Origin: Schizochytrium sp. TIO01
Lineage: Eukaryota > Sar > Bigyra > Thraustochytrida > Thraustochytriidae
Assembly (NCBI GenBank): GCA_004764695.1
Contig: SMSO01000005.1
Coordinates: 1,755,501 to 1,819,500 of the forward strand
Reading direction: 5' to 3'
Length of the DNA: 64,000 bases
The notes below the pieces were generated by a model, which was given only the letters and a program-made list of their open reading frames with translations, was not told where the DNA came from and ran no database searches. A program made the translations under genes and the position numbers. This document shows positions 62,127 through 64,000 of the stretch, one piece after another; the stretch's first letter is position 1; every line of letters starts with the position of its first letter.

Positions 62127-64000
62127 GCGCCTCATCGAAGCGTCCTTGTCAGCCGGATAAACTAGATCTCCCGACCACCCCCAACTACCATAAAAACCTG
62201 AAGGGTTCTATGGGTGCGGGGTCGGGGAAACTCAGCCTACGGCTAAGATAGGCCGAGCAGGGCAGGAGAAAGCTAAACTGGGAAGCACTAGTGGTAGCTA
62301 ATGTAAACGGTAGAAGGGGGCCGTCAGGAAAGATCCAGAAAAGGAAGAAAATCATTACTGCTTGCAATAAATTGGGAAGGAAAGTGTTGGTAAGGGTCGC
62401 TTATTGATACAGTAGGGCTTATTGTCGAGGCTGTTGCATATTGAAAACAGTAGAAGAGGGGGAAAGTTGGGGTAAAGCTATATATTGGTAACGCTGCATT
62501 GACATGAATAGGGAACAATAGAGGCGCGAAGAGATGAAATGAATGGAATCCAACGAATCGCAGCATCGAAGAGGAAGCTAGGGGGTACTATAGTAAACGA
62601 TAGAAGGCGCTCGATCGTAATGCTCTTTGCTTTGATTGATTGATAGGAAGCTTTGTGCCTCCTTCCTTACTGCCCTTATCCACCTACTTACTCATTGCAC
62701 TTACTGGTATTCGGACGGGAAGAGAGAAAAGACGAGAGCTACGTCTGGCGAGAGGCCAACGAAAGGCGAAGAAGCCGTGCTGACTGACGAGAAAGGGGTC
62801 CGGCAAGAGCCGGCTGTTCTGCGACCATCGGCCCTGAGAGGAGCTCCTTCCCTCGAGGCTGTTACGAGTACGAGCAAGCTCGCAGTCGGCCGCTAGATCC
62901 TGCTGCCATTCTTGTACATGTAACTGATGGGAGGGGAGGGGAATCGGCCTTAGGGGAGTCCTAGCGCAGCTACAGCACGGCCGCAGAAGACGCCAAGAAC
63001 GAACTGGTGCAGACAGAAGCTTTCGTGGACGTGGACGTGGCGAGGCTCGGGCGGCGCTGAGGACGCTTCTCTGTTCTGGCAGACCCGCCCTCGGGCTTTC
63101 TCAGATCAGGGTGTGGTTTCAAGGGAACGGCTAGGCTCAAACTGGGGCCATGAATGTAATACATGCGAACCCGCTCCACATTAGTGGCGGGTGGGTAGGA
63201 GTTAAATAGTACACACTAGTACTACTGAAATCTAGGATACGGATACGATGAAAATATAATGTTCGTGTTCTAAAGAGGTGCTCATGGTGACGATTTGGGG
63301 TATCATACGGAGTCGCGAGTGCGTTGAAAGAGTGGAGACGACAGTGGACCACAGGTCGTTTTGAAGATATTTCTTTCACGGTACGGTCAAGCTCGTGGAC
63401 AACCGACGAATCGGGAAGGGTTGTTGTTGAAGTTTGAGGAAGGGCGATTGTGAAGCTCTGGTGTTTGATTAGGAGCCAAGAAAGAAAAATCGCTGTCGAA
63501 TTCTTCGTAATTTGTATGCGTTTTATATCGAGGCAATAATGATGCGTGCCTGTTTCCTTGTTTCTTTGGAGTCTAACGCACAAGAGTGAATCTCCTGGGG
63601 CTTGAAAAACGTGAAGTTCTTTATGATGTTTGAATCTGTAAACAAAGACGCTGGAGGCCCAACAAAAGTTAATTGAAATATGCTGAGATCGCATGCATGA
63701 CTGGGAGGGAAAGAACTAGAAGCAAAGACCTTTTTTAATTAAAATTTCAATTTTAAAAATATAAAAAATTAAATTGGGAAGTTTCAGAATTTCAGAATGG
63801 CATTGACGAACGGGGACATGGACTTGATGGCCTAAGTTTTTTGAAGGGGAACACGCAACTCTCAGTGGAGAGCTCATGATAGTTCGTAGGCCTAAAACAG
63901 ATTTCATATAGCATAAAGTGAGTAGGCAAGCCAGCCCGCTAGCCAACAACTCATTAACTCAAATCACAATCATAAATTACGCATCTGGTTTGGCAGGCAG

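Larger units (their letters stand above)
61193..64000. other. IF1-like gene 5' flank and intergenic DNA
   Basis: Simple repeats are present (TTAA at 61,449-61,476, TTTC at 62,101-62,126). Bases 62,740-63,110 are GC-rich and contain coding-like segments, one reading AAEDAKNELVQTEAFVDVDV and stopping near 63,059, but no start or splice structure can be established. No gene is supported to the window end. Confidence 0.5.

Overview
The window looks like nuclear DNA of a unicellular eukaryote. It has spliced genes with GTAAGT-type introns of about 200-280 bases, a nuclear-type tRNA gene, large intron-poor multidomain genes rich in Ser, Gln and His tracts, and many tetranucleotide microsatellites. 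A soluble-adenylyl-cyclase-type gene, a COP9 signalosome subunit, a GT23-type Golgi glycosyltransferase and a mitochondrial IF1-like protein fit a heterotrophic stramenopile of the labyrinthulomycete or thraustochytrid kind. That placement is inference from style and gene content and was not tested by a search.

Layout. Bases 1-13,200 are gene-dense: an edge-cut class III nucleotidyl cyclase (-), a PDZ/TPR/PDZ/TPR/PH-like scaffold (-), CSN7 (+), and a large AGC-type protein kinase (-). The kinase's Gln/His-rich N-terminal part lies in another frame and is probably joined to the kinase part by an intron. Bases 13,200-35,890 hold no gene I can name. This stretch is AT-rich and full of simple repeats, with a few GC-rich coding-like islands and one plausible 86-residue coiled-coil ORF. 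A GT23/alpha-1,6-fucosyltransferase-like membrane protein (-) follows at 35.9-37.6 kb, then another 10.5 kb gene-poor stretch.

Bases 48,147-50,392 carry the most striking locus: two tandem two-exon metallothionein-type genes whose exons are too short to stand out as open reading frames. The first encodes a 32-residue soluble metallothionein with 9 Cys. The second encodes an 87-residue protein with 16 Cys in its first 47 residues, followed by a single hydrophobic glycine-zipper segment and a six-residue tail. It reads as a tail-anchored, membrane-bound metallothionein. Paired inverted repeats, a near-perfect palindrome and a cryptic Cys-rich reading frame lie around these genes.

From 50.7 to 61.2 kb come a 1,470-residue WD40/fibronectin-III protein (-), a tRNA-Thr(AGT) gene (+), an ACAD10/11-type aminoglycoside-phosphotransferase-fold kinase (-), a two-exon pfkB sugar kinase with a likely mitochondrial presequence (+), and an IF1-like ATP synthase inhibitor (-). 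Bases 61.2-64.0 kb show no assured gene.

The genes are independently oriented, as is usual for a eukaryote, and form no operon. Shared themes are signalling (cyclase, kinase, scaffold), metal handling (metallothionein pair) and mitochondrial metabolism (IF1-like, ACAD11-like, pfkB).
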